NCBI RefSeq assembly: GCF_947036865.1
Contig: NZ_CAMQSF010000003.1
Span: 1 to 64,000 of the forward strand
Reading direction: 5' to 3'
From: an uncultured Caulobacter sp.
GTDB lineage: Bacteria > Pseudomonadota > Alphaproteobacteria > Caulobacterales > Caulobacteraceae
Length of the DNA: 64,000 nt
The notes beneath the pieces are model-generated. The model made no database searches. It was not told where the DNA came from and saw nothing but the letters and a program-made list of their open reading frames with translations. The translations under genes and the position numbers were made by a program. Below, in pieces: positions 8,541 to 18,210 of this stretch. Each line of letters begins with the position of its first letter. Positions within the stretch are counted from its first letter, which is position 1.

Positions 8541-9524
8541 TCAGGACGATTTGACCCCCGGGGAGATGAAGAGGTCGCCCTCGCGGGTCAGCCGGGTTTT
8601 CACCGGCAGCAGGGCCTCAAGGCCGGCGGCGACGTCGCTCATGCGCTCGATCCGCAGCGAGCCGGAGAGGCGCAGGTTAGAAAGCGCCGGATCGGTCAAC
8701 TCCACCCGCCGGCCGGCGGCGCGCGACAGCCGTTCGGCGGCCTGGGCCAGGGTGGCGCCGGTCAGCACGACACGGCCGCTGGTCCAGGCCGCGTCGCCCG
8801 CGACGTCGCCGGCCTGGACCGCGCCGGCCGCCGGTGCGGTCTCGACATAGCGCTCGCCCGGACGCAGCACGACGCTCGGGGCTCCAGCCTGGCTGACGCG
8901 CAGCGAGCCTTCGACCAGCGACACCGTCAGACGCCGGCCGCCGGCCACGTTGAAGCGGGTGCCCAGCACGGTCAGGGTCCGCCCGGACGCGGCCACCGTG
9001 AACGGCCGCCGCGCGTTGTGCGCCACCTCGAAATAGGCGTCGCCCTTCCGCAGAGCGACGTCGCGCGCGCCGAGGGTGAAGCGGCTCTCCAGCCGCCCGC
9101 CGGGGCTCAGGGTCACGCGGCTGCCGTCGGTCAGGGTCAGGTGGGCGGCGGCATGGTCGGGCGCGGTGAAGACACGCGTCTCGACCCTCGTCGACAGCGT
9201 CACGCCCACCGCCAGGGCCGCCGCGACGGCGAGGCCGAGGCCAGCGATCACGAGGCGTCGGACCAGCGACCGGGGCGCGGCGACGCGGTCGAGGCCGGCC
9301 TCGCGGCGCGCGGCCTGGCGCATGGCGCGCACGGCGGGATCCTCCGCCGCCAGGCCCAGAGCCATCCAGGCCTCGCGCGTGCGGGCGATCTCCTCGCGGG
9401 CGGTGGCCGAACTGGCGGCCCAGGCGTCGAGATAGGCCTGTTCGGACGCGGTCAGAGGGCGGGTCAGGCTGGCGGCCAGCAGTTGGCCGGGATCGGGCAA
9501 GCCCTCTTCGGGACTAATGGTCAT
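8541..9524 (-). CDS. FecR-family anti-sigma factor/signal transducer
   Basis: 327 residues. An N-terminal cytoplasmic segment (about 1-75, with RPLTASEQAYLDAW) should bind the sigma factor. One transmembrane helix follows (about 88-110), then the periplasmic FecR domain (about 120-215, with ARRPFTVAASGRTLTVLGTRF) and a C-terminal STN-like segment (about 245-315). Proteins of this type hold an ECF sigma factor inactive until a loaded signalling receptor contacts the periplasmic part. The start codon overlaps the sigma factor gene by 11 bp, indicating translational coupling. Together with the STN-bearing receptor two genes upstream, it completes a FecA/FecI/FecR-type cell-surface signalling set. 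Confidence 0.9.
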   Translation of the reverse strand: MTISPEEGLPDPGQLLAASLTRPLTASEQAYLDAWAASSATAREEIARTREAWMALGLAAEDPAVRAMRQAARREAGLDRVAAPRSLVRRLVIAGLGLAVAAALAVGVTLSTRVETRVFTAPDHAAAHLTLTDGSRVTLSPGGRLESRFTLGARDVALRKGDAYFEVAHNARRPFTVAASGRTLTVLGTRFNVAGGRRLTVSLVEGSLRVSQAGAPSVVLRPGERYVETAPAAGAVQAGDVAGDAAWTSGRVVLTGATLAQAAERLSRAAGRRVELTDPALSNLRLSGSLRIERMSDVAAGLEALLPVKTRLTREGDLFISPGVKSS

Positions 9525-10107
9525 TCGGGGCCTCGATCGCCTCGCGCAGCCGCGACAAGGCGCTCATCATGTGCTTTTCGACCGCGCTGACGGATAGGCC
9601 GAGCCGCTTGGCGACCTCGGCCTGGGTCAGGTTCTCGAACCGGCAAAGGACGAAAACCGAGCGCGCGTTGGGGTGAAGATCGTCGAGCGCCGCCACCAGG
9701 CGATGCAGGCGCTGGCGGCCCGCCACCGCCGCCTCGGCCGAGGGCTCGTTGGCGGGAAGGGCGGGGTCGACCTCGACGTGGCGGCCGCTGGCCCGGGCGC
9801 GCTGGTGGCGCTCGTGGTCGACCAGGGTGTTGGAGGCGACGGTGAAGATCAGACCGTCCGGATTGTCCCAGCGAAGATGGGAGAAGCGGCGCGACAGGCG
9901 CATGAAGACCTCCTGCGTCAGATCCTCGGCATCCTCCACCCCCAGCGCGCGGCGGCGGAAGAAGCTCAGCAAGGGGCGGCGATAGCGGGCGACGAGGGAG
10001 TCGAAACGCGGCGCGTCGGTCGACGGGCCCTTCGGGGCCGAGTCGAGCGCGTCGTTCGGCGGCTCGCCCGTGGCGGGCGCGCCGTCTTGGAAGGTCAGAA
10101 CGCCCAT
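9514..10107 (-). CDS. ECF sigma factor, FecI-like
   Basis: 197 residues from ATG 10107. Region 2 (about residues 35-100) contains VEDAEDLTQEVFMRL, and region 4 (about 135-190) ends in a helix-turn-helix with LTQAEVAKRLGLSVSAVEKHM, the hallmark of FecI-type ECF factors. The start was moved inward from a longer open frame because the region 2 match begins just after it and the upstream stretch overlaps the receptor gene; the chosen start overlaps the receptor's stop by 13 bp. It should direct RNA polymerase to the promoter of this operon or of the downstream receptor once freed from the FecR-like protein. Confidence 0.9.
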   Translation of the reverse strand: MGVLTFQDGAPATGEPPNDALDSAPKGPSTDAPRFDSLVARYRRPLLSFFRRRALGVEDAEDLTQEVFMRLSRRFSHLRWDNPDGLIFTVASNTLVDHERHQRARASGRHVEVDPALPANEPSAEAAVAGRQRLHRLVAALDDLHPNARSVFVLCRFENLTQAEVAKRLGLSVSAVEKHMMSALSRLREAIEAPNDH

Positions 10108-12938
10108 CGAAGCCTCGCGGACAGGTAGCGGCCCCAGTGATGAATCTCCATCGGCTGGTCGCGGCTCTCGCCATAGACGAAGCGGCGCGCGTCGGCCAGA
10201 TTTACGCCTTCGAGAGACAGGGTCGTCGCCGAATTGACCCGCCAAGCGGCCGCGCCGTCCAGCGAGCCGAACGCCGCGGTGGTCGAGGGCGCGGTGACCG
10301 AACTGCCGATCGTGGTCAGGTAGGGCCCGCGCCAATTATAGGCCAGGCGCACCGAGCCGCGGCCCTTCTCGTAGAAGACCACGCCGCTATAGGTGGCGCG
10401 CGACAGGCCCAGCAGCGCGTTGCGGATCACCCGGTCGCCGGCGAAATAGTTGGCCTGGCTACGCACCAGCGTGACGGCGGCCTGGACGCCCAGGCCGTTC
10501 AGCGGCGCCGGGGCGCGGCGAAACACGCGGCTGAACGAGGCTTCCACGCCCTGGATCCGCGCGTCGCCGCCATTGACATTGGTCGACAGCAGGATCTGGC
10601 CGCGACCGGGGACCTCGATGAAGGTGTTCTGGGCGGTGATGTAGTTGTCCAGCCGCCGGTCGAACACCGCCAGGCTCACCGCGCCGCCGGCTGGCTGGTA
10701 CCATTCCAGCGACGCGTCGAATTGCGTGGCCAGGAACGGGTTGAGCTCGGGATTGCCGCCGTTGGCCGTGGGCGTGTCGCGCGCCAGGGTGATGCGCGGG
10801 GCGCTGTCGATGACATTGGGCCGGTTGACCACGCGCGAGGCGGCCAGACGCAGCAGCAGGTCGCCTGTCAGGTCGATCCGCAGATTGCCGCTCGGCAGCC
10901 AGTTGCCATAGTCCTTGCGCCATTGGGCGGGCAGGGGGTCATCGCCGCTCGAGACCACGCCGATGGAGCGCTGGCGCGTGGCCGCGTAGCGCAGGCCCGC
11001 CTCGCCGCTGACCGGACGGCCCAGCAGCGTCGTGGCGAAGTCGTAGCGGACATAGGCCGCGCGGATGGCCTCGCGCACCACGAACGAGTTGCGCAGGTCC
11101 GCCAGGGACGGGGGCTGGGCGGCGACCTCGGGCGTGTAGAGCAGGTCGTAGAAGGCGCGGGCGTTCGGCGCCACCCAGCGGCGTGGCAGATCGGCGGGCG
11201 TTCCGGAAAGAAAGTCCGAGACCGGCGTCTGGCCATGGAAGGCCGGCCCCAGGCTGGTCAGCGGCGTCCCGACCAGGGTGTTGAGGTTCCAGTCGCGCCG
11301 CCGATAGTCGCGCTTGCGGATGTGGACCTCGCCGCCGAACGACAGCCCGCCCGCCGGCAGATCGCGACGCAGGTCAATCCGATAGAGCTGGTCGCTGTCG
11401 CGCGAGTCCTTCCAGGTGTAGTCGAAGGTCTGGCCCACGAAATTGGCCGGATTGGCGTAGTCGACCGGGGTCCGCAGGGTCGGGCCGCCGCTGAGGCCGT
11501 GTCCGAAGTCGTATTGCAGCGGCGCGAAGAAGGCCACGCGGGCGCGCACCGTGCCGCGCCCGTCCGGATGATAGCTGCGGGCGCGGGAGAAGGCGTAGTC
11601 GGCGTCCGCGGTCCAGGCGCCGCCGGTCCAGCGCTGATGAAGGCCCAGCGCGACCAGGTCGTGGCGGTTCAGGCTGGTCTCGCGCGAGGCCATCCAGCGG
11701 GCGTCGTTGATGGTTCCGGCCTGCACCGTGTCGCCGACGATCGTCTGGCTTCCGGCCACGAAACGTGGGTTCGAGACCGACGGATCGTCGGGATAGATGT
11801 CGAGGCCGTACTCGTCGTAGTGCGCGTCGAGCCGCGTCGCCAGCAGGTCGGCTTCCAGCGACCAGGCCTTGGACGGTCGCCACTGTAGCGTGACGTCGCC
11901 AGACACCGTCCGGCGATCCTCCAGCTCGAGGGTCGGGCGTGTGCGGGTCGGGGTGTAGAGCCCGGGACCCAGCACCGAGGCGAAGCGGTTGAGGTTCCAG
12001 CCGACCTGATAGAGCCGGTCGTTGCGGATGCGCCGCCGCTCGGCGACGCCGCCGGCCAGGACGCCGAGGCGGCCGCTGTCGTCGACCCAGCTCCACACGC
12101 CCGAGACCGAAGGGTCGGGCTTGCCGGTCTGGCCCCGCGACATCCGCAGCGACGCGACCGAGCGTCGGCCCCGGTCGAGCGGCTTGAACGTGCGCACGTC
12201 GATATTGCCGCCCAGGGCGCCTTCATCCATGTCGGCGGTGGTCGACTTGGCGACTTCGATCTGGTCGATGACGTCGGCGGGCAGGACCTCGAAGCGGAAC
12301 TGCCGCCCGCGAAAGCCGCCGTTCTCGACGAGGTCGTTCAGGGCGATCGGCCGGCCGTTCAGCAGCACGTTCTGGAACTGCGGCCCCAGGCCCCGGACGC
12401 TGACATAGAGGCCAACGCCCCGGTGCCGCTCCAGGCTGACCCCCGGCGCCAGTTGCAGAGCCTCGGCGGCGTTATAGGCCGGCAGGCGGGCGATGTCCTC
12501 GGCGCTGACCGCGTCCAGCACATAGGCGGCCGCACGCTTGGCGCCGAGCGATCGGTCGAGGCTGGCCGCGTAGGCGGCGGTGATGGTGACCGGCGTGAGC
12601 GTGCGCGGCTCCGCATCGGCGGGGGCGGCGCTCATGGCGGCGGGCGGCGGGGCCGGCGCCTTGGCCCTTTCGAGCACGAAGACGCCGCGCCGCACCTCGC
12701 GGACCGTGGCGCCGGTCCCGGCGACCAGGACCTCGATCGTCGCGCGCACCGGCAGGCCGCGCGGGGCGGGGCGGCCATGGCGTCCGGCGACCAGGTCGGG
12801 CGGATAAAGGATCAGCACGTCGCGCTCGGCGGCCAACCGCGTCAAGCTCTCGCCAAGCCCGGTCGGCGTCGCCGCCATCGCCCCCGAGGCGGCCAGCCCG
12901 GCGACCAAGGTCAGACAGGTGCGAAGTGAAGACGGCAT
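10095..12938 (-). CDS. Signalling TonB-dependent receptor with N-terminal STN domain (FecA-type transducer)
   Basis: 947 residues: signal peptide (1-22, ending AMA), STN signalling domain (about 28-90, GLGESLTRLAAERDVLILY...), a proline/alanine linker, plug (about 125-245) and beta-barrel ending in AF. The STN domain contacts a FecR-type protein in the periplasm, so this receptor both imports its ligand and triggers the sigma factor encoded immediately downstream. It is paralogous to the receptor at 5771 across plug and barrel, implying the two bind the same or related ligand: one senses and imports, the other adds capacity. It is the first gene of the operon; its promoter should lie in the 98 bp between 12939 and 13036. 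Confidence 0.9.
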   Translation of the reverse strand: MPSSLRTCLTLVAGLAASGAMAATPTGLGESLTRLAAERDVLILYPPDLVAGRHGRPAPRGLPVRATIEVLVAGTGATVREVRRGVFVLERAKAPAPPPAAMSAAPADAEPRTLTPVTITAAYAASLDRSLGAKRAAAYVLDAVSAEDIARLPAYNAAEALQLAPGVSLERHRGVGLYVSVRGLGPQFQNVLLNGRPIALNDLVENGGFRGRQFRFEVLPADVIDQIEVAKSTTADMDEGALGGNIDVRTFKPLDRGRRSVASLRMSRGQTGKPDPSVSGVWSWVDDSGRLGVLAGGVAERRRIRNDRLYQVGWNLNRFASVLGPGLYTPTRTRPTLELEDRRTVSGDVTLQWRPSKAWSLEADLLATRLDAHYDEYGLDIYPDDPSVSNPRFVAGSQTIVGDTVQAGTINDARWMASRETSLNRHDLVALGLHQRWTGGAWTADADYAFSRARSYHPDGRGTVRARVAFFAPLQYDFGHGLSGGPTLRTPVDYANPANFVGQTFDYTWKDSRDSDQLYRIDLRRDLPAGGLSFGGEVHIRKRDYRRRDWNLNTLVGTPLTSLGPAFHGQTPVSDFLSGTPADLPRRWVAPNARAFYDLLYTPEVAAQPPSLADLRNSFVVREAIRAAYVRYDFATTLLGRPVSGEAGLRYAATRQRSIGVVSSGDDPLPAQWRKDYGNWLPSGNLRIDLTGDLLLRLAASRVVNRPNVIDSAPRITLARDTPTANGGNPELNPFLATQFDASLEWYQPAGGAVSLAVFDRRLDNYITAQNTFIEVPGRGQILLSTNVNGGDARIQGVEASFSRVFRRAPAPLNGLGVQAAVTLVRSQANYFAGDRVIRNALLGLSRATYSGVVFYEKGRGSVRLAYNWRGPYLTTIGSSVTAPSTTAAFGSLDGAAAWRVNSATTLSLEGVNLADARRFVYGESRDQPMEIHHWGRYLSARLRWAF

Positions 12939-13036
12939 GCCCGGCGTGGCGGCCCAAGGCTGAAAACCTAGGTCCCTTACCGACGGGTGATGACAGAAGG
13001 GCGACAGACGGCGGGAAGCTTCACCGTCCTGGAGCG

Positions 13037-15553
13037 CTAATCACCGCGCAGCACCGGCGCCGGCCGCTGCGACAGGGCCAGGCCCGCCGCCACCAGGCCG
13101 CCCAGCGTCGTCAGGCCCGTCGCGCCGCCGATCAGCGCCAGGACACCGCCCCAGTCGACGCTCCAGTGGGCCTCGAACACCTTGACCACGACCGGCCAGG
13201 CGGCGGCGAAGCCGAGCGCCAGGCCCGCCGCGCCGGCGATCAGGCCGACGGCCCCGTACTCGATCAGATAGGCGGCCAGGATCTGGCCCCGCGTCGCGCC
13301 CAGCACCTTCAGGGTGGCCGCCTCGCGAGCCCGGGCGCGGGCGCCGGCGGCGATGGCCCCGGCCAGGACCAGCAGGCCCGCCAGACCGGCGACCGCCGCC
13401 GCGCCCCGGATCGCCAGGGCCAGCCGCTCGAACAGCGCCGCCGCCGCGTCCAACTGCTCGCGCACGCTGATGACGTTCACGGAGGGGAACTGGACGCCCA
13501 GGGCTCGGGTCAGAGCCGCCTCGCGGTCGCGGCCCAGGCGGGCGATCGCCACGCTGCGCAGGTCCGCGCCCTCCAGCGTCGAGGGATTGAAGATCAGCGC
13601 GAAGTTCGGGCCAAAGCCGCCGAAATCGACCTTGCGCAGCGCCGCCACCCGCGCCTCGATCTCGCGGCCCAGGATCAGCATCGTGATGCTGTCGCCGACC
13701 TTCAGGCCGGCGGCCTGCGCCATCTCGACGGTCAGGGCGACCTTCGGCGGGCCCGTGTCGTCGGCGCGCCACCAACGGCCGGCCACGACACCGGCGTTGC
13801 GCGGCTCGGCGGCGGCCAGGGACAGGCCGATGTCGTTGTCGAACGCCCAGCGTCCGGACGGCTTGATCGCCTGGATGTCGACCGGCTTGCCCTTCAGCGC
13901 GACGATCCGGCCGGTGGCGAAAGGCATGCGCAGATAGGTCTCGTCGCTCAGCGGGCCCATCACGCCGGCGACCGCGGCGTCGAAGGCCTCGGCGCGATCG
14001 GCGGGGATCTCGGTGAACACCATGGCCGGAGCGGTGCGGGGCGCCACATCGCTGACCTGGGCCAGCAGCGCCGACTGGATCAGCACCACGCAGGCGACCA
14101 GGGCGACGCCGAGGCCGATGGCGGGGCTGGCGGTATGGGCGGCCGAGCCCGGTCCGGCGAGATTGGCGAGGCCCAGCTTGATCGGCCCCCGGGCGAGGCG
14201 CCGGGCTCGACCAGCGGCCCAGGCGGCCGCGCGTCCGAGGATGGCGAGCAGGCCGAACGCGACGGCGACGCCGGCCATCATGATCGCCGCCGCCAAGGGC
14301 GTGGGGGCGGTGACGATGGCCAGGGCGGCGAGGCCCGCGCCCGCCAGCGCCGCGCCGATCGTCTCCAGGCCGAACGGCGGCCGGGCCTTGGGCGCGCGCC
14401 GGAACAGGGCGGACGGCGGCGTCGCGCGGGCGCGGGCCAGAGGCACGAGCGAAAAGGCCGCCGCCGCCAGGACCCCGAACAGGCCCGCCTTGATCAGCGG
14501 CCAGGGATAGAGCTTGAACAGCGCGGGAATGGGCAGGCTGGAGCCGACGGCCTGGCCCAGGGCCAGCGGCGCGGCGGCCCCGATCGCAAGACCGATACCG
14601 ACGCCCAGCAGCGCCAGCACGCCGATCTGGATCAGGTGCAGGTCGCGGATCAGCCCGCTCTCCGCGCCCAGCGCCTTCAAGACCGCGATCGCCGGCTCGC
14701 GGCTCGAAAGATAGGTCGAGACCGCGCCCGCCACGCCCAGACCGCCGGCGACCAGCGAGGCCAGGCCGATGAAGCTGAGGAAGTATTCCAGCTGATCGAT
14801 CAGCCGCCGCGCGCCGGGGGCGGCGTCGAGGCGGTCGCGCACGCGGAAACGGGCGTCGGGGAGGGCCTTCTGGATCGCCTTGCCCGTGGCGCGCGGATCC
14901 TGCCCCTGCGGCAGGTCGACCCGCACCGTGCGGCCGAACAGCCCGCCGGCCGCCAGCAGGCCCGAGCGCTCCAGCACGTCGGCGCGGACCAGCACGCGCG
15001 GGGCGATGGCGAAGCCGCGCGAGAGGCCGTCGGGCTCGCTGACCAGGCGGGCGCGCACCACCAGGGTGAGAGCGCCGGCCTCGAACCGGTCGCCGATCTT
15101 CAGGTGAAGACGATCGAGCAGGGCCGGCTCGACCGCCGCGCCGGGCAGGCCGTCGTGGTCGGCCAGCGCGCCCGCGAGGCTGCCCGCGCCGTCCAGCTTG
15201 ACGACCCCGGCCAGCGGAAACCGCCCGTCGACGCCGCGCAGGCTCACGAGGCGGCGCTCGCCGCTCGGTGCCTGGGCCATGGCGTTGGCGCTGGCCGTAT
15301 AGGTCGTGGGGCCCAGGCGCTGGATCGCGGCGCGCTCCTTGTCCGTGAAGTCGCGGTTCTCGACCGAGAACGACAGATCGCCGCCCAGGATCTCGCGCGC
15401 CTGACTGGCCAGACCCTGGCGGAAGGCCTCCGCCGTCGAGCCGGCGGCGGCGATCGCCGCGACGCCCAGCGCCAGGCAGGCCAGGAAGATCCGAAAGCCG
15501 CGAACGCCCGAGCGCAGTTCGCGAGCGGCGAGGCGGAAGGCCAGCGGCGCCAT
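13037..15553 (-). CDS. ABC transporter permease, FtsX/YbbP family
   Basis: 838 residues with the duplicated FtsX-like architecture: an N-terminal helix, a large periplasmic domain (about 45-255), three or four helices, a central hydrophobic block around 330-480, a second periplasmic domain and C-terminal helices. YbbP-like proteins pair with a YbbA-like ATPase. These complexes are thought to drive periplasmic or envelope work (lipid or lipoprotein-type substrates) rather than classical import. The ATPase gene lies 3 bp upstream on the same strand, and the divergent neighbour is a TesA-like esterase, an association well known in proteobacteria (tesA-ybbA-ybbP). Length is typical of the family. 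Confidence 0.9.
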   Translation of the reverse strand: MAPLAFRLAARELRSGVRGFRIFLACLALGVAAIAAAGSTAEAFRQGLASQAREILGGDLSFSVENRDFTDKERAAIQRLGPTTYTASANAMAQAPSGERRLVSLRGVDGRFPLAGVVKLDGAGSLAGALADHDGLPGAAVEPALLDRLHLKIGDRFEAGALTLVVRARLVSEPDGLSRGFAIAPRVLVRADVLERSGLLAAGGLFGRTVRVDLPQGQDPRATGKAIQKALPDARFRVRDRLDAAPGARRLIDQLEYFLSFIGLASLVAGGLGVAGAVSTYLSSREPAIAVLKALGAESGLIRDLHLIQIGVLALLGVGIGLAIGAAAPLALGQAVGSSLPIPALFKLYPWPLIKAGLFGVLAAAAFSLVPLARARATPPSALFRRAPKARPPFGLETIGAALAGAGLAALAIVTAPTPLAAAIMMAGVAVAFGLLAILGRAAAWAAGRARRLARGPIKLGLANLAGPGSAAHTASPAIGLGVALVACVVLIQSALLAQVSDVAPRTAPAMVFTEIPADRAEAFDAAVAGVMGPLSDETYLRMPFATGRIVALKGKPVDIQAIKPSGRWAFDNDIGLSLAAAEPRNAGVVAGRWWRADDTGPPKVALTVEMAQAAGLKVGDSITMLILGREIEARVAALRKVDFGGFGPNFALIFNPSTLEGADLRSVAIARLGRDREAALTRALGVQFPSVNVISVREQLDAAAALFERLALAIRGAAAVAGLAGLLVLAGAIAAGARARAREAATLKVLGATRGQILAAYLIEYGAVGLIAGAAGLALGFAAAWPVVVKVFEAHWSVDWGGVLALIGGATGLTTLGGLVAAGLALSQRPAPVLRGD

Positions 15554-15556
15554 GGC

Positions 15557-16240
15557 TCAGGCCTGGATCTGGCCGTCGGCCATCCGCACGATGCGGTCGG
15601 CGCGGGTGGCGAGGGCTGGGTCGTGGGTCACCATGACCAGCGCCGCGCCGACCTCGGCCACCAGGTTGAACATCAGGTCGGCAACGGCCGTGGCGGTCGC
15701 GCCGTCGAGATTGCCGGTCGGCTCGTCGGCGAACAGCAAGGCGGGGCGCGCGGCGAGAGCGCGGGCCAGGGCGACCCGCTGCTGCTCGCCGCCCGACAGC
15801 TGGTGCGGATAGTGGCTCAGGCGACCGGAGAGGCCCACCCGCGCCAGCCAGTCGCGGGCGGTGGCGATCGCGTCGCGCGCGCCGGTGATCTCCAGCGGCG
15901 TGGCGACATTCTCCTCGGCGGTCATGTTGGGCAGCAGGTGAAAGGCCTGGAACACCAGGGCCGCCCGACCGCGCCGCAGCCGAGCCCGCGCGTCCTCGCC
16001 CAGCTTGGCCAGATCCTGCTCGAACAGCCGCACCGTCCCGGCCGTGGGCTCCTCCAGGCCGGCGGCGACGGCGATCAGCGAGGACTTGCCCGACCCGGAA
16101 GGACCGACGATCGCCACCCGCTCGCCGGACGCGATGGTCAGGTCGACGCCGCGCAGGATCTCGACGGGACCGGCGGCGGAGGGCAGGGTGAGGGCCACGG
16201 CGTCGAGCTGCAAGGGCGCGGCGGGGGAGGCTTCGGTCAT
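15557..16240 (-). CDS. ABC transporter ATP-binding protein, YbbA/LolD family
   Basis: 227 residues with all nucleotide-binding motifs: Walker A GPSGSGKSS near residue 42, signature LSGGEQQRVALARAL, Walker B PALLFADEP and the H-loop MVTHDP. It would power the FtsX/YbbP-like permease encoded 3 bp downstream. Together they form a MacB/LolCDE-like mechanotransmission ABC system at the inner membrane. The start is divergent from the esterase gene at 16296, with 55 bp between them, so a small shared promoter region is likely. Confidence 0.93.
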   Translation of the reverse strand: MTEASPAAPLQLDAVALTLPSAAGPVEILRGVDLTIASGERVAIVGPSGSGKSSLIAVAAGLEEPTAGTVRLFEQDLAKLGEDARARLRRGRAALVFQAFHLLPNMTAEENVATPLEITGARDAIATARDWLARVGLSGRLSHYPHQLSGGEQQRVALARALAARPALLFADEPTGNLDGATATAVADLMFNLVAEVGAALVMVTHDPALATRADRIVRMADGQIQA

Positions 16241-16295
16241 CGGGTTTCCTGCGCGGCCGGGCTTGTTCCGTCGGTGCTCGACCTAAATAGGAAGC

Positions 16296-16940
16296 ATGAA
16301 CGCCACCGCACACCGATTTCCGAGCCGCCGCCTCATTTTGGTGGGGCTTGGCCTGCTGACCCAGGGCGCCGCCGCGCCCAAGCCGCCGGTCGTGACCGTG
16401 CTGGGCGACTCGATCACCGCGGGCCTTGGCCTGCCGGCGCGGGACGCCATGCCGGCCCAGCTTGAGGCGGCGCTGGCGCGACGCGGCGCCTCGGCCGTCG
16501 TCCGCGCGGCCGGCGTGTCGGGCGACACCTCCGGCGGCGGTCTGGCGCGGGTCGGCTTCAGCGTCGGCGCCGACACCAGGGTCTGCGTCGTGGCCCTGGG
16601 CGGCAACGATCTTCTGCAAGGCGTCGATCCGGCCCAGACCAAGGCCAATCTGCGCGGCATTCTCCAGAAGCTGAAGGCGCGCGGCGTCCGCGCGGTGCTG
16701 GTCGGCGTCGCCGCGCCCCCGACCATCGGCGCCAGCTACGCGCGGGACTTCAACGCGATCTATCCGAACCTGGCCAAGGAATTCGGCGTCCCGGTCCTCG
16801 CCAACATGTTGGCCGGGGTTCGAGGCGACCCGTCCCTGATGCAGCGCGACGGCATTCATCCCAACGCCGCCGGCGCCAAGCGCATCGGCGAAGCGCTCGC
16901 GCCGCTGGTGGCCAAGGCGCTCGGGCGCGCCGCGGCTTAG
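16296..16940 (+). CDS. tesA: Arylesterase/multifunctional acyl-CoA thioesterase I, TesA-like (SGNH hydrolase)
   Basis: 214 residues with a hydrophobic N-terminal signal segment (about 1-26). SGNH blocks are present: GDSITAGLG (block I, nucleophile Ser near residue 34), GGND (block III) and DGIHPNAAG (block V with the catalytic Asp and His). This is the TesA family, a secreted or periplasmic esterase/lysophospholipase/thioesterase. The gene is divergent from a YbbA/YbbP ABC pair, the standard neighbour in many proteobacteria, which supports the assignment. Confidence 0.9.
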   Translation: MNATAHRFPSRRLILVGLGLLTQGAAAPKPPVVTVLGDSITAGLGLPARDAMPAQLEAALARRGASAVVRAAGVSGDTSGGGLARVGFSVGADTRVCVVALGGNDLLQGVDPAQTKANLRGILQKLKARGVRAVLVGVAAPPTIGASYARDFNAIYPNLAKEFGVPVLANMLAGVRGDPSLMQRDGIHPNAAGAKRIGEALAPLVAKALGRAAA

Positions 16941-16999
16941 GCGCGGCTGCGAAGCGGGCAAAGCCATCCGATCGTGACCTTCAGCTGGCGATGGGCTAG

Positions 17000-18199
17000 A
17001 TGCGCCTTGTGTCGGTGAACCCAGCCTTTCCTTCCGTCGAAGCGATCGCGGACCAGGCCCTCGATCTGGTCGCTTCCGGCGGCCTCGCGGAGCTGACTCT
17101 GCGGCCCCTGGCGACCAGGCTCGGGGTGAGCGTCCCCGTGATCTCCTCGCGGATGGGCAGCAAGGAGCAGTTGATCGAGCGTGTGACCGAGCACGCCCAC
17201 GCGCGCGATGTCGCCTTCCACGCGCGCTGGCTGGCGCGCCAGCGTGATCTTGGACCCATGGACGCGGCCGCCCGCGCGGCCCTGGTCGAGCTGGCCCTTC
17301 GTGATTGGGTCGAGGCCGAGCGCCGCCAGCTCATTCTGCTGATCGAGCTCGTGCACGACTACGCCTTGCGGCCCGACCGATCCTCGGCCCTCGAGAGATG
17401 GCTGGAGGAGGCGGGGCGGTTCTGGTCGCGCCTGCTGTTCGACGACCCTGACCTGGCCGATTTCGCCATGGGCTACGCGCTCGACGAGGCCGGATTCTCG
17501 CTGAGCGCCGGCGACAATCCGCTTTATGTGCTGTTGCGGGTCCTTGGCCTGCAGCGGCTGACGCGAGGCATGTTCCCGGGAGACGAGACGGCGACCGACA
17601 CCGCGAGCGCGCTGATCGCGATGCTTGATCCGCCCGCGCCGCCGAGCGTCGAGGAGAGCGATCCCAAGCGCCAGCGCATCGCCGATCGCGCCGCAGACCT
17701 GATCGTCTCGTCCGGCATCGAGCGCGTGACCCACCGGTCGGTCGCGCTGGCCGCGGGCATGCCGGCCTCGACGGTCGTCTATCACTTCGGCGCCCGCGCC
17801 AGCCTTGTGGCCGCCGGCCTGCATACGGTGATCGCGCGGTTCAGCGCGCGGCAGCGTGACGCGCGTTCGGGCGAAGACGGCGCCTGGAAGGCCGAGCCGA
17901 GCGCGCAGGATCTGCTCAAGGCGACCTCGATGATCGCCCTGGCCGCCGTCCGAGAGCCGAGCCTGGCCTCCTACGCCCTCGACATGCGTCGCCGGCGCGG
18001 GGAGAACGTCCGCCCGGGCGATCTTCCCAAGCTTGGCCTCGGCGTCGGCGCCGGGTTCGACCGCCTGGCCGGGCAGGTCTTCTCCGTCGCGGTGTTCGGC
18101 ATGGGCATGATCGGCCTGGCCTGCAAGCGGCCGCGCGACGAGCATTACCAGGGCGCCTTCGCCCGTTTCGAGGCGTGGCGACTCCGTTCCGTCGCTTGA
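17000..18199 (+). CDS. Tandem TetR-type transcriptional regulator (two HTH domains in one chain)
   Basis: 399 residues, about twice the usual TetR length. An N-terminal TetR helix-turn-helix is visible at about residues 10-60 (ALDLVASGGLAELTLRPLATRLGVSVPVIS) followed by a helical ligand/dimer domain. A second, independent HTH starts near residue 225 (ADLIVSSGIERVTHRSVALAAGMPASTVVYHFG) with its own helical domain. The second HTH has the classical TVYYHF-like recognition helix; the first is more divergent. It looks like an internal duplication or fusion of two TetR units. The gene precedes a TonB receptor and PI-PLC-like gene on the same strand and may control them; a candidate palindromic operator lies at 18505. 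Inducer unknown. Confidence 0.8.
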   Translation: MRLVSVNPAFPSVEAIADQALDLVASGGLAELTLRPLATRLGVSVPVISSRMGSKEQLIERVTEHAHARDVAFHARWLARQRDLGPMDAAARAALVELALRDWVEAERRQLILLIELVHDYALRPDRSSALERWLEEAGRFWSRLLFDDPDLADFAMGYALDEAGFSLSAGDNPLYVLLRVLGLQRLTRGMFPGDETATDTASALIAMLDPPAPPSVEESDPKRQRIADRAADLIVSSGIERVTHRSVALAAGMPASTVVYHFGARASLVAAGLHTVIARFSARQRDARSGEDGAWKAEPSAQDLLKATSMIALAAVREPSLASYALDMRRRRGENVRPGDLPKLGLGVGAGFDRLAGQVFSVAVFGMGMIGLACKRPRDEHYQGAFARFEAWRLRSVA

Positions 18200-18210
18200 G
18201 TCTGGGCGAG

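Noticed and set aside
12926..16967. Long open frames on both strands over the ABC transporter region (about 1180 and 1310 codons)
   Set aside because: Both are out of phase with the clear FtsX-type permease and YbbA ATPase and show only GC-driven composition.
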